Program-made: the position numbers and the translations under genes
From: JAUIAI01 sp041396685
GTDB lineage: Bacteria > Pseudomonadota > Gammaproteobacteria > Burkholderiales > Burkholderiaceae_E
Direction: 5' to 3'
Length of the DNA: 64,000 bases
Assembly: GCA_041396685.1 (NCBI GenBank)
Contig: JAWKYD010000020.1
Span: 62,001-126,000 of the forward strand
The notes under the pieces: generated by a model
Seen by the model: only the letters and a program-made list of their open reading frames with translations
Databases searched by the model: none
Told to the model about the DNA's origin: nothing
Shown here: positions 22,405 through 31,619 of the stretch, piece by piece
Position numbering within the stretch: the stretch's first letter is position 1
How the letters are laid out: every line of letters starts with the position of its first letter

Positions 22405-24747
22405 ATGAAACCCTCCTCCCGCGTTCGTCAACACGGTGGCGTCCTATTTCGAGTGCTCGGCTGGCTGATCGGTCTGCCTCTGGCAATGGCGGTCGGTGGC
22501 GCGCTGATCGCCGGTATCGTGGTGATACTCGCCAACGATCGCCTGCCGTCCCTGGAGCCGGTACTCGACTACACGCCGCGCATGCCGCTGCGCATCTATA
22601 CGGTCGACGGCGTGCAGATCGGCGAGTTCGGCGAAGAGCGGCGCAGCTTCGTGCCCTACACACGCATTCCCGCCCGCGTACGCAATGCGATCCTGGCAGC
22701 CGAGGACGCACGCTTCTTCGAGCACGGCGGCGTCGACTTCCTGGGCGCCTTGCGTGCGGCGCTCGCGAACTTTCGCGCCGGCGGCACCGCCCAGGGTGCC
22801 AGCACCATCACAATGCAGTTGGCGCGCGAATTCTTCCTCAGCCAGGAGCGCACGTATCCACGCAAGGTGGCCGAGATTCTGCTGTCGATGCGCATCGAGC
22901 AGGCCCTGAGCAAGGAAGAGATCTTCGAGCGCTACGTCAATCAGATCTTCCTGGGCAAGCACGCCTATGGTTTCGAAGCCGCCGCGCTGACGTACTTCGG
23001 CAAATCGCTTGCCGATGTCAGTGTCGGCGAGGCTGCCATGCTCGCCGGCCTGCCCAAAGCGCCGTCGCGCTTCAACCCGCTGGTCAACGAAACCCGTGCC
23101 CTTCAGCGCCAGCACTACGTGTTGCGACGCATGCTGGAGAACCAGTTCATCGACGAGCAGACCTACGAACAGGCCTTGCACGAAAAGCTGGTCTACGCAG
23201 AACCCAAACCAAGCTATTCGCGTCTGGCGCCGTATGTCGCCGAACTCGCCCGTCAGATGGCGGTCGAAATGTTCGGCAGCGCCGCGTATTCGGCCGGGCT
23301 CAACGTCTATACGACGGTGCATTCGCATGATCAGGCCGTCGCGAATGCCGCCCTGCGCGATGGCATCCTGGCCTATGAGCGGCGCAATGCGTATCGGGGC
23401 CCCGAAGACCGTCTGACGCTCAGCACCGACCCGGCGACGGTCGCGCAACAGATCCGCGATGCGGTCGACAAGGCCGGTGACATCGAGGGTCTGGAGGCCG
23501 CCGTCGTCATCGAGGTAGGCAGCAAACAGGTCAAGCTCTGGAAGGGCACGGGCGACGTGATCGTGGTCCGCGACAAGGGCCTGGACATGGTGCAAGACGC
23601 GATCGGCAAGAAGGCCAACCCCGATGTTCGCCTGCTGCCGGGCGCGCTGGTCCGTGTGATCGCACGCGACGACGGCTATCACCTCACCCAGGTTCCCGAA
23701 GTACAGGCCGGCTTCGTCGCGCTCAATACCCACGACGGCTCGATCCGGGCGATGGTCGGCGGCTTCGATTTCGAGAAGAACAAGTTCAACCGGGTCACGC
23801 AGGCCCTGCGTCAACCGGGTTCGAGCTTCAAACCTTTCGTGTTCTCGGCCGCGCTGCAGCGTGGCTTCATGACCTCCACCGTGGTCAACGACGCGCCGAT
23901 CTCGCTGATCGACGAAGACCCGGTGGCCGGCCCGCAGCTCTGGGAGCCGAAGAATTTCGACGGCCGCTTCGAGGGGCCGATGACCCTGCGTACGGCGATC
24001 GCCCGCTCGAAGAACCTGGTGTCGGTTCGGGTCATGCAACGCATCGGCGGCCAGTATGCACGCGACTATGTGACTCGCTTCGGCTTCGATCGCGATCGCC
24101 AGCCGCCCGTACTCACCCTGGGCCTGGGCGCCGGCCTGGTGTCGCCGCTACAGATGGCCTCCGGCATCTCGGTGTTCGCCAACGGGGGTTTCCGCATCGA
24201 CCCGTTCCTGGTTTCGCATATCACCGACGCACACGGCACCCTGCTCGCCGCCGCCCAACCGCGGCTCTCGGGTGACGAAGGCAACCGCATCGTCGATGCC
24301 GAGAACGCCTACATCATGGATTCGATGCTGCGTGACGTCGTGCGCCGGGGAACCGGCAGCCACGCGCGGGCGCTCGGCAGGCCCGACATCGCCGGCAAGA
24401 CCGGCACCACGAACGACTCGTTCGATGCCTGGTTCGTCGGTTACCAACCAACGATCGCCGCCACCGCCTGGGTGGGATTCGACCAACCGCGCCAGCTCGG
24501 CGTTCGCGAGACCGGCGGTGGTTTGGCGCTGCCGATCTGGCTCGACTACATGAAAGGCGTGCTGCCCAACGTTCCGGTCGCTCGTTTGCGACCGCCTCCG
24601 GGCGTGGTCCGCATCGATGGCGAGCTGTATCTGTCGGCGGTGACACCCGAGGTCGGCATCCGCAGTGTCGGCATGGACGAAGGCGGCCTGAGCACCGGCG
24701 TCGAGCGACGGCGCGATGTCGACAAAGTGCGCAACGAATTGTTCTGA
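22405..24747 (+). CDS. mrcA: Penicillin-binding protein 1A
   Basis: Class A PBP that polymerises glycan strands and cross-links peptides in the periplasm; also called PonA. The 780-residue protein has a short cytoplasmic tail, one membrane anchor (about 18-42) and a GT51 glycosyltransferase with catalytic Glu100 in AAEDARFFEHGGVD. An OB-like insert follows (about 325-430). The transpeptidase has the nucleophile Ser473 in the PGSSFKPF motif, SKN in ARSKNLVS and KTGTT. Length is normal. It is divergent from pilM and convergent with cyaY, the usual betaproteobacterial order. Confidence 0.97.
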   Translation: MKPSSRVRQHGGVLFRVLGWLIGLPLAMAVGGALIAGIVVILANDRLPSLEPVLDYTPRMPLRIYTVDGVQIGEFGEERRSFVPYTRIPARVRNAILAAEDARFFEHGGVDFLGALRAALANFRAGGTAQGASTITMQLAREFFLSQERTYPRKVAEILLSMRIEQALSKEEIFERYVNQIFLGKHAYGFEAAALTYFGKSLADVSVGEAAMLAGLPKAPSRFNPLVNETRALQRQHYVLRRMLENQFIDEQTYEQALHEKLVYAEPKPSYSRLAPYVAELARQMAVEMFGSAAYSAGLNVYTTVHSHDQAVANAALRDGILAYERRNAYRGPEDRLTLSTDPATVAQQIRDAVDKAGDIEGLEAAVVIEVGSKQVKLWKGTGDVIVVRDKGLDMVQDAIGKKANPDVRLLPGALVRVIARDDGYHLTQVPEVQAGFVALNTHDGSIRAMVGGFDFEKNKFNRVTQALRQPGSSFKPFVFSAALQRGFMTSTVVNDAPISLIDEDPVAGPQLWEPKNFDGRFEGPMTLRTAIARSKNLVSVRVMQRIGGQYARDYVTRFGFDRDRQPPVLTLGLGAGLVSPLQMASGISVFANGGFRIDPFLVSHITDAHGTLLAAAQPRLSGDEGNRIVDAENAYIMDSMLRDVVRRGTGSHARALGRPDIAGKTGTTNDSFDAWFVGYQPTIAATAWVGFDQPRQLGVRETGGGLALPIWLDYMKGVLPNVPVARLRPPPGVVRIDGELYLSAVTPEVGIRSVGMDEGGLSTGVERRRDVDKVRNELF

Positions 24748-24810
24748 GGCAGGCCGGCACACGGTGGCTTCCGAGCGACGCCCGGCACGGCGCACGCGGC
24801 CGGCCACCTG

Positions 24811-24827
24811 ACCGGCCTCGGGCCGGT
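24811..24827. terminator. Hairpin between convergent mrcA and cyaY
   Basis: ACCGGCC (24811-24817) and GGCCGGT (24821-24827) form a perfect seven-base-pair stem with a TCG loop. It lies between the mrcA stop and the cyaY stop, where a bidirectional terminator would be expected. It lacks a clear T-run on either side, so intrinsic termination is plausible but not assured. Confidence 0.45.
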
Positions 24828-24831
24828 TAGG

Positions 24832-25152
24832 CTAGCCGACGACGACGTCTACCGGCGTGCCGCTTTGGCGGCTGACGGCGCTGGACAGCACCGTCGACAA
24901 CGAACTGCCGCTGCGCGTATCGATCCAACCGTCTGGCTCACGACGGAAATGATGCGCGCCCGCCGGCGAGGCCAGCCAGATCTCGCGCATCGGCACCTGG
25001 CCATTGACGACGATGCGCGAATCGTCGTCGAAGACGATCTCGAGCACATGGCCGGACCGTTGCAGATCCAGATCGAGATCGAGATCGTCGAGGACGGTCT
25101 CGATGCGGTCGAGCAGGGCCTCGCACAGACCCAGAAACTCGTGTTCGCTCAT
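24832..25152 (-). CDS. cyaY: Iron donor protein CyaY (frataxin homologue)
   Basis: Bacterial frataxin binds iron and modulates IscS-dependent Fe-S cluster assembly in the cytosol. The 106-residue protein has the frataxin fold. The acidic first helix (about 5-27, with ETVLDDLDLDLDL) is followed by HVLEIVFDDDSRIVVNGQVP and the REIWLASPAGAHHF strand pair. The open frame continues 34 codons upstream, but homology begins at MSEHEFLGL, so I used the ATG at 25152. It is divergent from lptM-lysA. Confidence 0.95.
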   Translation of the reverse strand: MSEHEFLGLCEALLDRIETVLDDLDLDLDLQRSGHVLEIVFDDDSRIVVNGQVPMREIWLASPAGAHHFRREPDGWIDTRSGSSLSTVLSSAVSRQSGTPVDVVVG

Positions 25153-25270
25153 GCTAGACTGGCCGGCCCGGACCGGACGTAGGGTAGTTTCGACACCGAT
25201 GCGCCGCAGGCGCGAGGCAAACTGGCCCGCCGGTCGAACGAATCCAACCCTCACGGATCAACGCCCCGGC

Positions 25271-25426
25271 ATGCGCGGCCCCCGAATTCTGACGACCATT
25301 CTAGCCGCGCTTGCGCTGACCCTGGCCGCATGCGGGCAACGTGGCCCGCTGGTGCTGCCTGCGCCCGATGCACCGGCGAGCACACCGGCGCCGGCAAAAA
25401 CCAAGAACCCGGCAGCGCCGCGCTGA
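25271..25426 (+). CDS. lptM: LPS translocon maturation lipoprotein LptM (YifL-like)
   Basis: A very small lipoprotein of the YifL/LptM type, which in E. coli assists oxidative maturation of LptD in the outer-membrane LPS translocon. The 51-residue precursor has a hydrophobic signal, the lipobox LAAC with Cys21, and the family hallmark CGQRGPL right after it. A Pro/Ala/Lys-rich tail follows. The frame is open upstream, but the ATG at 25271 gives a proper signal peptide. It lies 56 bp before lysA in the conserved cyaY/lptM-lysA arrangement. Confidence 0.9.
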   Translation: MRGPRILTTILAALALTLAACGQRGPLVLPAPDAPASTPAPAKTKNPAAPR

Positions 25427-25482
25427 AACAGGCGACGCAGCGGCGGCCTCAGCAGGCGTCGGCAAGACGCACGGAAACGATC

Positions 25483-26778
25483 ATGCCCGTAACCAGTCCC
25501 TCTCCTGCCGCGCAGGACGCCTTTTCGGTCCGCGACGGCGTGCTGCATTGCGAGGAGGTCTCGCTGGCCCGCCTGGCCGAGCATCACGGTACGCCCCTCT
25601 ATGTCTACTCGCGCCGTGCGTTGCGCGACGCCTATCGCGAGTTCGCCGACGCCGTGCCGGGCGATCGGGTCGCCATCCACTATGCGGCCAAGGCCAACGC
25701 GAATCTCGCGGTGCTGGACGTACTGGCACGCGAGGGGGCGGGCTTCGACATCGTATCGGGTGGCGAGCTGGCACGAGTGCTGGCGGCCGGTGGCCAGGCA
25801 TCGCGTGTGGTGTTCTCCGGCGTGGGCAAGCAGGTGGCCGAAATGCAGGCCGCCCTGCGCGCCGGCGTGCGCTGCTTCAACATCGAGTCGATCGCCGAGA
25901 TGCACCGTCTGGACGAGGTGGCGCGAGGCCTGGGCACGCGCGCGCCCGTCTCCATCCGTGTCAATCCCGACGTCGACGCCCGCACCCATCCGTACATCTC
26001 CACCGGTCTGCGCGAAAACAAGTTCGGCGTCGCGCACGACGAGGCGCTGCAGGCCTACCGAACCGCAAAGTCGCTGCCCGGCCTGGACGTCATCGGACTG
26101 GACTGCCACATCGGTTCCCAGATCACCGCACTGGGGCCCTATCTGGAGGCGCTGGATCGCCTGCTCGAGCTGTTGCGGGCGCTCTGGGCCGACGGCGTCG
26201 CGATCACTCATCTCGACCTCGGCGGCGGCCTGGGTATCCGCTATCGCGACGAGCAGCCGCCGGCGCGCCCGGCGTTCGTCCGCGCGCTCGATCAGCGTTT
26301 GCGCGAGCGGCTCGGCGGCGACGCCTCGCGAATCACGATGTGGTTCGAGTTCGGCCGCGCGATCGCCGGGCCGGCCGGCATTCTGCTTACCCGGGTCGAA
26401 TACCTGAAGCCGACGACCGCGCGCCGTTTCGCGATCGTCGATGCGGCGATGAACGACCTGCTGCGCCCTTCCCTCTACGATGCGCATCATGGTGTGCTGC
26501 CTGTGTCGGCTCGCGCGGGCGAAACCCACAGCTGGGATCTGGTCGGCCCGATCTGCGAATCCGGCGACTGGCTCGCCCGCGATCGCATGCTGGCTCTCGA
26601 GGCCGGCGACCTGCTCGCGATAACCGAGGCCGGCGCCTATGGCATGGCCATGAGCTCGAACTACAACAGCCGATCACGGGCCGCCGAGATCATGGTCGAC
26701 GGGTCCGACGCCTGGGTCGTGCGTGAGCGCGAGACCCTGGCCCACCAGATGGCCGGTGAGCATCGTCTACCCGGGTGA
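25483..26778 (+). CDS. lysA: Diaminopimelate decarboxylase
   Basis: Last step of lysine synthesis: PLP-dependent decarboxylation of meso-diaminopimelate. The 431-residue protein has the PLP lysine Lys70 in HYAAKANANLAVL, GFDIVSGGEL, the HIGSQI motif, the glycine-rich DLGGGLGI, the dimer-partner cysteine in CESGD, and AGAYGMAM near the end. The position usually occupied by the EPGR phosphate-binding motif reads EFGR here (in WFEFGRAIAGPAG). The open frame begins upstream, but MPVTSPSPAA at 25483 fits the family. Confidence 0.96.
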   Translation: MPVTSPSPAAQDAFSVRDGVLHCEEVSLARLAEHHGTPLYVYSRRALRDAYREFADAVPGDRVAIHYAAKANANLAVLDVLAREGAGFDIVSGGELARVLAAGGQASRVVFSGVGKQVAEMQAALRAGVRCFNIESIAEMHRLDEVARGLGTRAPVSIRVNPDVDARTHPYISTGLRENKFGVAHDEALQAYRTAKSLPGLDVIGLDCHIGSQITALGPYLEALDRLLELLRALWADGVAITHLDLGGGLGIRYRDEQPPARPAFVRALDQRLRERLGGDASRITMWFEFGRAIAGPAGILLTRVEYLKPTTARRFAIVDAAMNDLLRPSLYDAHHGVLPVSARAGETHSWDLVGPICESGDWLARDRMLALEAGDLLAITEAGAYGMAMSSNYNSRSRAAEIMVDGSDAWVVRERETLAHQMAGEHRLPG

Positions 26779-26839
26779 CCAGCCGCGCCCCGCGAGCTGT
26801 TTCACACGCGTCTTGCGAATCAACTCGCTGGCTTGGCAG

Positions 26840-27523
26840 TCAGCGTGCCAGTGAGCGCCGCGAGCCGACGCGATAGCCACGGGCGGCAGCGGCAGACCCG
26901 ACACCTTTGCCACCGCCCGTGGCCCGACCCTGCTGCAGGCGATGGATGAAGCGCCAGGCGAGCAGCACGGCCACGACCAGCGCGTAGACGGCCGGCTCCT
27001 CGAAGTCGTTCTTGCCCGCCTTGTGCCACCAGAAGTGCAACACGGCCAGCGGCGCGATCGCATAGATCAAGCGGTGCAGGGTGTGCCAACGTCGGCCGAG
27101 GGCGCGCATCGACGCACTGTTCGAGGTGATCGCCAGCGCCAGCAACAGCAGCCAGGCCACGAATCCCACCGTGATGAACGGCCGCTTGAGCACGTCGTGC
27201 CACATTTCGCCGAGGTCGAACCACTGATCGAACCAGACCCAGGTCGTCAAGTGCGCGCAGGCGTAGAAGAAGGTCCAGAGACCGAGCATGCGTCGCAGTC
27301 GCAACCACCAAGGCTGGCCGGTCAACCAGCGCAGCGGCGTCACGGCAAGGGTCACACACAGCAGCACCAATGTCCACGTGCCGGTCGAGCGGGTCACGAA
27401 CTCGATCGGATTCGCGCTCAACTCGCCAAGATATCCGAGCACGAACAGGCGCACGAACGGCACGGCGGCCAGCAACCAGGTCAGCCACCAGAGCGCTCGC
27501 AGTCGCTTGGGCGTCATTTTCAT
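26840..27523 (-). CDS. msrQ: Haem b membrane subunit MsrQ
   Basis: MsrQ passes electrons from the respiratory chain or flavin reductase to the periplasmic MsrP. The 227-residue protein has about six membrane segments of the ferric-reductase-like family. Haem-ligand histidines occur in YACAHLTTWVW, RWHTLHRLIYA and LAVLHFWWHKAG. The C-terminal 35 residues are a Gly/Arg-rich tail. I chose the ATG at 27523, 13 bp past the msrP stop; the frame continues upstream into msrP. It forms a leftward operon with msrP. Confidence 0.93.
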   Translation of the reverse strand: MKMTPKRLRALWWLTWLLAAVPFVRLFVLGYLGELSANPIEFVTRSTGTWTLVLLCVTLAVTPLRWLTGQPWWLRLRRMLGLWTFFYACAHLTTWVWFDQWFDLGEMWHDVLKRPFITVGFVAWLLLLALAITSNSASMRALGRRWHTLHRLIYAIAPLAVLHFWWHKAGKNDFEEPAVYALVVAVLLAWRFIHRLQQGRATGGGKGVGSAAAARGYRVGSRRSLAR

Positions 27524-27536
27524 GGCCGGCGGCCAC

Positions 27537-28493
27537 TCAGAACTGCTGAGCGAGATCCATGCCGGCATACAGGCCGGCAACCTGCTCGGCATAGCCGTTG
27601 AACATCAGCGTGTCACGCTTGCGACGCAGGAAGCCGTCTTCGCCGATGCGCCGCTCGGTCGCCTGCGACCAGCGCGGATGGTCGACGGTCGGATTGACGT
27701 TGGAGTAGAAGCCGTATTCGAACGGCGCGGCCCGATTCCAGCTCGTGACCGGTTGATCACGGGTAAAGCGAATTCGCACGATGGATTTCGCACTCTTGAA
27801 ACCGTACTTCCACGGCACCACGATTCGCACCGGCGCACCGTTCTGATTCGGCAACACCTTGCCGTACAGGCCCAGACCCAGAATGGTCAGCGGATGCCGC
27901 GCTTCGTCCATGCGCAGGCCCTCGACATAGGGCCATTTCAGCACCGGGTAACGAAGGCCGGGCATCTGCTCCGGGTCGGCCTTGGACTCGAACGCGACGA
28001 ACCTGGCGTTGCCGGTGGGCTGGACGTGATCGATCAGCGCAGCGAGCGGATAGCCGATCCAGGGAATCACCATCGACCACCCTTCCACGCAGCGCATGCG
28101 GTAGATGCGCTGCTCGAGCGGCGCCAGCTTGAGCAGATCCTCGATATCGATCGGGCCGGGCCTTGCCACCTCTCCGTCGATCTGAACCGACCAGGGACGG
28201 GTCTTCAAGGTGTGCGCATAGCGCGCGGGATCATCCTTGTCGGTGCCGAACTCGTAGAAGTTGTTGTAGCTGGTGACGTCGTCGTAGGAGGTGGGCTTCT
28301 CGTCGGTGGAGAGCTTGCTCGGACGCGCCTCGAGCACCGATGCGTCGGCAGCGTGCGCCGGGGACAGGCCCAGGGCACTTGCGCCGAGCATGCCACTGGC
28401 GCCGAGCAGGAGACGCCGGCGGCCATGGAATACGGACTCCGGCGTGACCTCGTGCTCGGGACAGTCGCCAGATTGCGGCACGCGGATCAGCAT
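27537..28493 (-). CDS. msrP: Periplasmic methionine sulfoxide reductase MsrP
   Basis: Molybdopterin enzyme that repairs oxidised methionines in periplasmic proteins, with electrons from MsrQ. The 318-residue precursor carries a Tat signal (Arg25-Arg27 followed by LLLGASG, cleavage near AHA-AD). The molybdenum ligand is Cys135 in RCVEGWSMVIPW. NGAPVRIVVPWKYGFKSAK and SWNRAAPFEYGFYSNVNP are family signatures. I used the ATG at 28493 (MLIRVPQSGDC), which has GGAG six bases upstream, rather than one four codons earlier. Confidence 0.95.
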   Translation of the reverse strand: MLIRVPQSGDCPEHEVTPESVFHGRRRLLLGASGMLGASALGLSPAHAADASVLEARPSKLSTDEKPTSYDDVTSYNNFYEFGTDKDDPARYAHTLKTRPWSVQIDGEVARPGPIDIEDLLKLAPLEQRIYRMRCVEGWSMVIPWIGYPLAALIDHVQPTGNARFVAFESKADPEQMPGLRYPVLKWPYVEGLRMDEARHPLTILGLGLYGKVLPNQNGAPVRIVVPWKYGFKSAKSIVRIRFTRDQPVTSWNRAAPFEYGFYSNVNPTVDHPRWSQATERRIGEDGFLRRKRDTLMFNGYAEQVAGLYAGMDLAQQF

Positions 28494-28627
28494 GAGAGGC
28501 TCCATCGGGGATTGGTTCGGACACGCCAGACTGGCACGTTTGGCGAAACACTTCCGAACACCTTACAAGCTTCACCGATGGACGGCCGCGTTTCCCGCAC
28601 GGCCGGCCCGGGGCCGCCTCCGCGGAT

Positions 28628-29335
28628 TCAGCGCAAGCCGGCCAAATATTCGGCCAGTGCCGCGATCTCGTTGTCGGAGAGGCGGGCGGCGATGGACGTC
28701 ATGATCGGGCTGTTGCCGCGCTCTCCCTGGCGAAACGCGGTCAGTTGCGCGGCCGCGTACTGAGCATACTGCCCCGCGAGATGCGGGTACTGGACCGGGA
28801 TGCCGGCGCCGTTCGGGCCGTGGCAACCCGCACAAGCGGGCACGCCCTTGGCCGGAATGCCCGCGCGATAGAGTTGCTCGCCGGCCTTGGAAAGGTCGGC
28901 GTTCTCGGCCCAGGCCGGGCGCAGGCCTTGCGAGGCGAAATAAGCCGAGACATTGGCGATATCGGCATCGGACAACGGCGCCGCCATGCCGGACATGATC
29001 GCGTTGGGGCGCGCCGCCGGCTTGTCGCCCTGGGGTTTGAAGTCGTGCAGTTGCTTGGCCAGGTAATCGGCGTGCTGCCCAGCCAGATTCGGATTCGCGC
29101 TGGTGGGGCTGTTGCCATCGGGGCCATGGCAGGCGGCGCAGACGGAGCCGGCGATCGCCTGCCCCTTGGCCGGATCGGCCTTGGCGGCATCGGCGGCCTG
29201 TACTGCCGGCGTGGCCACCAACGCCGCCAGAGCCGCGCCCGCGGCCAGTCGAGCGCGGACGGCGACACGGGCGGATGCCAGGCGCGAATCGGCCTGCGGT
29301 GCTCGGGTTTGACGAGGTTGATGGTGGTAAGTCAT
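28628..29335 (-). CDS. Di-haem cytochrome c4
   Basis: Periplasmic electron carrier between the bc1 complex and terminal oxidases. The 235-residue precursor has a signal peptide with cleavage near VQA-AD (after residue 47) and two class I cytochrome c domains: haem 1 at Cys66-Cys69-His70 and haem 2 at Cys168-Cys171-His172. Candidate axial methionines are Met114 or Met117, and Met212. AGGAAG precedes the ATG. It is leftward, next to msrPQ, and divergent from engB, an order common in Burkholderiales. Confidence 0.95.
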   Translation of the reverse strand: MTYHHQPRQTRAPQADSRLASARVAVRARLAAGAALAALVATPAVQAADAAKADPAKGQAIAGSVCAACHGPDGNSPTSANPNLAGQHADYLAKQLHDFKPQGDKPAARPNAIMSGMAAPLSDADIANVSAYFASQGLRPAWAENADLSKAGEQLYRAGIPAKGVPACAGCHGPNGAGIPVQYPHLAGQYAQYAAAQLTAFRQGERGNSPIMTSIAARLSDNEIAALAEYLAGLR

Positions 29336-29451
29336 GGTCGCTTCCTGGTCGCTACGAACCCGCCCGCTCGGAGCAAGGCAGGCGGCGCTCCGAACGGCAT
29401 CGGTCAAACCGGCGATTGTACAATGCCGGCCTCCGTCTATTGGACAACCGC

Positions 29452-30072
29452 GTGGGAGCCCGCCTACAAACTGCGCGCTTTTCGGTCACCGTGGTACGCA
29501 TGCGCGACCTGCCGCGCGACCCCCTGCCCGAGGTGGCATTCGCCGGCCGCTCGAACGCTGGCAAGTCCTCTGCCATCAACCGGCTGTGCGAGCGCCGTCG
29601 GCTCGCGTTTCCGAGCAAGACGCCGGGGCGCACCCAGGCGCTCAATTACTTCGCGGTCGGGCCGGCCGAAGCGGCCAGCGGCTATCTGGTCGATACGCCG
29701 GGCTATGGCTATGCCGCTGTGCCCCAGGAGCTCAAGTACGGCTGGCAGGCGCTCGCCGGCAGCTATCTGCGCCAGCGCGACAACCTCACCGGCGTCGTAC
29801 TGATGGTCGATTGCCGGCGGGGCCTGGGCGGGAAGGACAGCGAACTGCTCGACTGGATCCGCCCCGACTGCGCGTGCCTGATCCTGCTGACCAAGGCCGA
29901 CAAGCTCTCGCGTATGCAGCAGGGCAAGGCTCTCGACGCACTGCAGCGCGCCTATGCCGGGCAGCATGCGGCACGCCCGGTCAGCATGCTGCTGTTCTCC
30001 GCCCAGACCGGACTCGGTGTCGAGGCCGCACGCAGCGTCATCGAATCCTGGCTCGAACCCGCGGCCGACTGA
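29452..30072 (+). CDS. engB: Ribosome biogenesis GTPase EngB (YsxC)
   Basis: GTPase needed for 50S subunit assembly. With the GTG start at 29452 the protein has 206 residues: G1 GRSNAGKS (32-39), G2 region KTPGRTQ, G3 DTPG (81-84), G4 TKAD (147-150) and G5 around FSAQTG. There is no ATG near the expected start. The GTG puts six residues before TARF, like the Q/HQARFF start of relatives; an in-frame TTG at 29440 is the alternative. A TACAAT at 29419-29424 could be the -10 element of a short leader. Confidence 0.94.
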   Translation: MGARLQTARFSVTVVRMRDLPRDPLPEVAFAGRSNAGKSSAINRLCERRRLAFPSKTPGRTQALNYFAVGPAEAASGYLVDTPGYGYAAVPQELKYGWQALAGSYLRQRDNLTGVVLMVDCRRGLGGKDSELLDWIRPDCACLILLTKADKLSRMQQGKALDALQRAYAGQHAARPVSMLLFSAQTGLGVEAARSVIESWLEPAAD

Positions 30073-30256
30073 CGCCTTCGAAAGGCCCGAGCCGGCATTC
30101 GAAACGCCTCACGGGCTCATGTCGGAGAGCCGGATCGCGGCGGCACGCTGCGGGTCACGCTTGCCAGGGCGGGGCGACATTGCCACCAAAGCCCGTGCCC
30201 CGACATACTTGACGTTCTTCAATCCGACCGAGGCGCCCTGACCGGCGCTCCTGCGC

Positions 30257-31264
<1,008 letters not shown>

Positions 31265-31291
31265 ACCAAACCTTCCAACGGAGCTGAGAAC

Positions 31292-31579
31292 ATGGCCAAT
31301 GAGGGCTATCACGAGCCGATCGCCGAACTGTCCGACGAGACCCGCGACATGCATCGCGCAATCGTTTCCCTGATGGAGGAACTCGAGGCCGTCGACTGGT
31401 ACAACCAGCGCGTCGATGCCTGCAAGGATCCGGAACTCAAGGCGATCCTCGCGCACAACCGCGACGAAGAAAAAGAGCACGCCGCAATGACGCTCGAATG
31501 GATCAGACGAAAGGATCCGAGCTTCGACCACGAATTGCGCGACTATCTGTTCACGACCAAGAAGATCGCCCACGAGTGA
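31292..31579 (+). CDS. EncFtn-type ferritin-like protein without cargo tail
   Basis: This 95-residue two-helix protein closely resembles the encapsulated ferritin (EncFtn) of Rhodospirillum rubrum as I remember it. Shared stretches include HRAIVSLMEELEAVDWYNQR and AILAHNRDEEKEHAAMTLEW. The ferroxidase ligands of EncFtn (Glu32, Glu62, His65) correspond to Glu30, Glu60 and His63 here, and the Trp-Tyr pair (36-37) is kept. EncFtn dimers form the di-iron site between subunits and oxidise ferrous iron. Known EncFtn proteins have about 40 more residues ending in an encapsulin-targeting peptide; this one stops at KKIAHE. No encapsulin gene is in the window. GGAG precedes the ATG, 27 bp after hemB, hinting at an iron/haem link. 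Confidence 0.85.
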   Translation: MANEGYHEPIAELSDETRDMHRAIVSLMEELEAVDWYNQRVDACKDPELKAILAHNRDEEKEHAAMTLEWIRRKDPSFDHELRDYLFTTKKIAHE

Positions 31580-31588
31580 GCACCGGCT

Positions 31589-31616
31589 GGCGGCCTCTGC
31601 GCCGCCGATCGGCGGC
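31589..31616. terminator. GC-rich hairpin between convergent genes
   Basis: GGCGGC (31589-31594), loop CTCTGC and GCCGCC (31601-31606) form a stem. An overlapping perfect palindrome GCCGCCGATCGGCGGC spans 31601-31616. These mutually exclusive structures sit between the ferritin-like gene and the convergent SDR, the right place for a terminator in either direction. No T-run follows. Confidence 0.4.
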
Positions 31617-31619
31617 CGA

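Noticed and set aside
30073..30256. Possible small gene between engB and hemB
   Set aside because: The frames are short and overlap in low-complexity sequence; nothing supports coding.
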